A stretch of DNA of 5,466 nt from an uncultured Candidatus Saccharibacteria bacterium (lineage in GTDB: Bacteria; Patescibacteriota; Saccharimonadia; Saccharimonadales; Saccharimonadaceae), in the NCBI GenBank assembly GCA_937876715.1, contig CALEGA010000019.1, forward strand, positions 1 through 5,466, given 5' to 3'. The notes beneath the pieces are model-generated. The model saw only the letters and a list, made by a program, of their open reading frames with translations, had not been told where the DNA came from and made no database searches. The translations under genes and the position numbers were made by a program. Every line of letters begins with the position of its first letter. The stretch's first letter is position 1. Of the stretch, positions 5,350-5,466 are shown piece after piece.

Positions 5350-5413
5350 TAAAATCCCAAAAAACCGTATCAAAAGTACTAAAAATATGATAAAATTGTA
5401 ATATAACAAAAGT

Positions 5414-5420
5414 AAAGGGG
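5414..5420 (+). promoter_or_regulatory. Shine-Dalgarno of the gene starting at 5429
   Basis: AAAGGGG lies 8 bases before the ATG at 5429, ideal spacing, and supports that start. Upstream, the region around 5386-5404 holds several -10-like AT hexamers (TATGAT, TAAAAT, TAATAT). I cannot choose among them and see no clear -35. Confidence 0.6.
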
Positions 5421-5428
5421 TGTACTTT

Positions 5429-5466
5429 ATGAAGAACGTGGAAAAAATGTATGGAAATAAGGCGGC
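5429..5466 (+). CDS. Start of an unidentified gene (12 codons, cut by window edge)
   Basis: Only MKNVEKMYGNKA is visible, followed by two bases of the next codon. The frame is supported by a well-placed Shine-Dalgarno at 5414-5420 and by its divergent position 158 bases from the ABC-ATPase head. Twelve residues are too few to name a family. It lies wholly within the AT-rich right-hand segment, so it may belong to the other parent of the suspected chimera rather than to the CPR-like genome. Confidence 0.6.
   Translation, partial: MKNVEKMYGNKA

Noticed and set aside
5271..5360. 30-codon upstream extension of the ABC/RuvB frame
   Set aside because: The cysteine- and tyrosine-rich sequence is low-complexity translation of AT-rich intergenic DNA. 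A strong Shine-Dalgarno and the ABC-ATPase start both place the beginning at 5270.
5429..5466. Resemblance of MKNVEKMYG to the start of some type III glutamine synthetases
   Set aside because: Twelve visible residues are far too few, and the conserved motifs of that family would lie beyond the window.

Overview
The window looks like a fragment of a small, compact genome of the Candidate Phyla Radiation (Patescibacteria), most likely Saccharibacteria-like. This rests on overall protein character, very tight packing and several shortened housekeeping proteins. I recognise the families, but I could not run a phylogeny. The standard genetic code reads cleanly: the five complete genes end in TAA or TAG and no in-frame TGA interrupts them, which argues against the UGA-glycine lineages (Gracilibacteria/SR1).

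Layout. At the left edge, on the minus strand, is the N-terminal 176 residues of a membrane-anchored protein that resembles a penicillin-binding protein (1-528). Upstream of it on the same strand is a two-gene heat-shock operon, hrcA-grpE (1805 down to 588). A nearly canonical CIRCE operator overlaps the hrcA promoter, so HrcA should repress its own operon. Divergent from hrcA, on the plus strand, is an adenylate-kinase-like nucleoside monophosphate kinase (1922-2554). It converges on lepA (elongation factor 4, 4329 down to 2551), and the two stop codons share one TTAA. Upstream of lepA is a ruvB-like reading frame (5270 down to 4341). Beyond it lie a divergent AT-rich intergenic region and the first 12 codons of an unidentified plus-strand gene starting at 5429.

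The main anomaly is at the right end. The ruvB frame has the whole RuvB body from the end of Walker A onward. Its first 47 residues are instead the start of an ABC-transporter ATPase, joined exactly inside the Walker A motif. At the same point G+C falls from about 60% to about 28%, isoleucine codon use changes, and gene starts switch from leaderless-type to strong Shine-Dalgarno. The simplest reading is a chimeric junction between two genomes (an assembly error, or much less likely a natural recombination) at a short sequence shared by two P-loop genes. Everything right of about 5147 should be treated as possibly from a different, low-GC, Firmicutes-like organism.

A second theme is promoter architecture. 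In the CPR-like part, the first genes of transcription units have a TATAAT-type -10 box only 6-11 bases before the start codon and no usable Shine-Dalgarno, which predicts leaderless or nearly leaderless mRNAs. The internal operon gene grpE does have a Shine-Dalgarno. I found no CRISPR array, tRNA, rRNA, insertion sequence or convincing new system.
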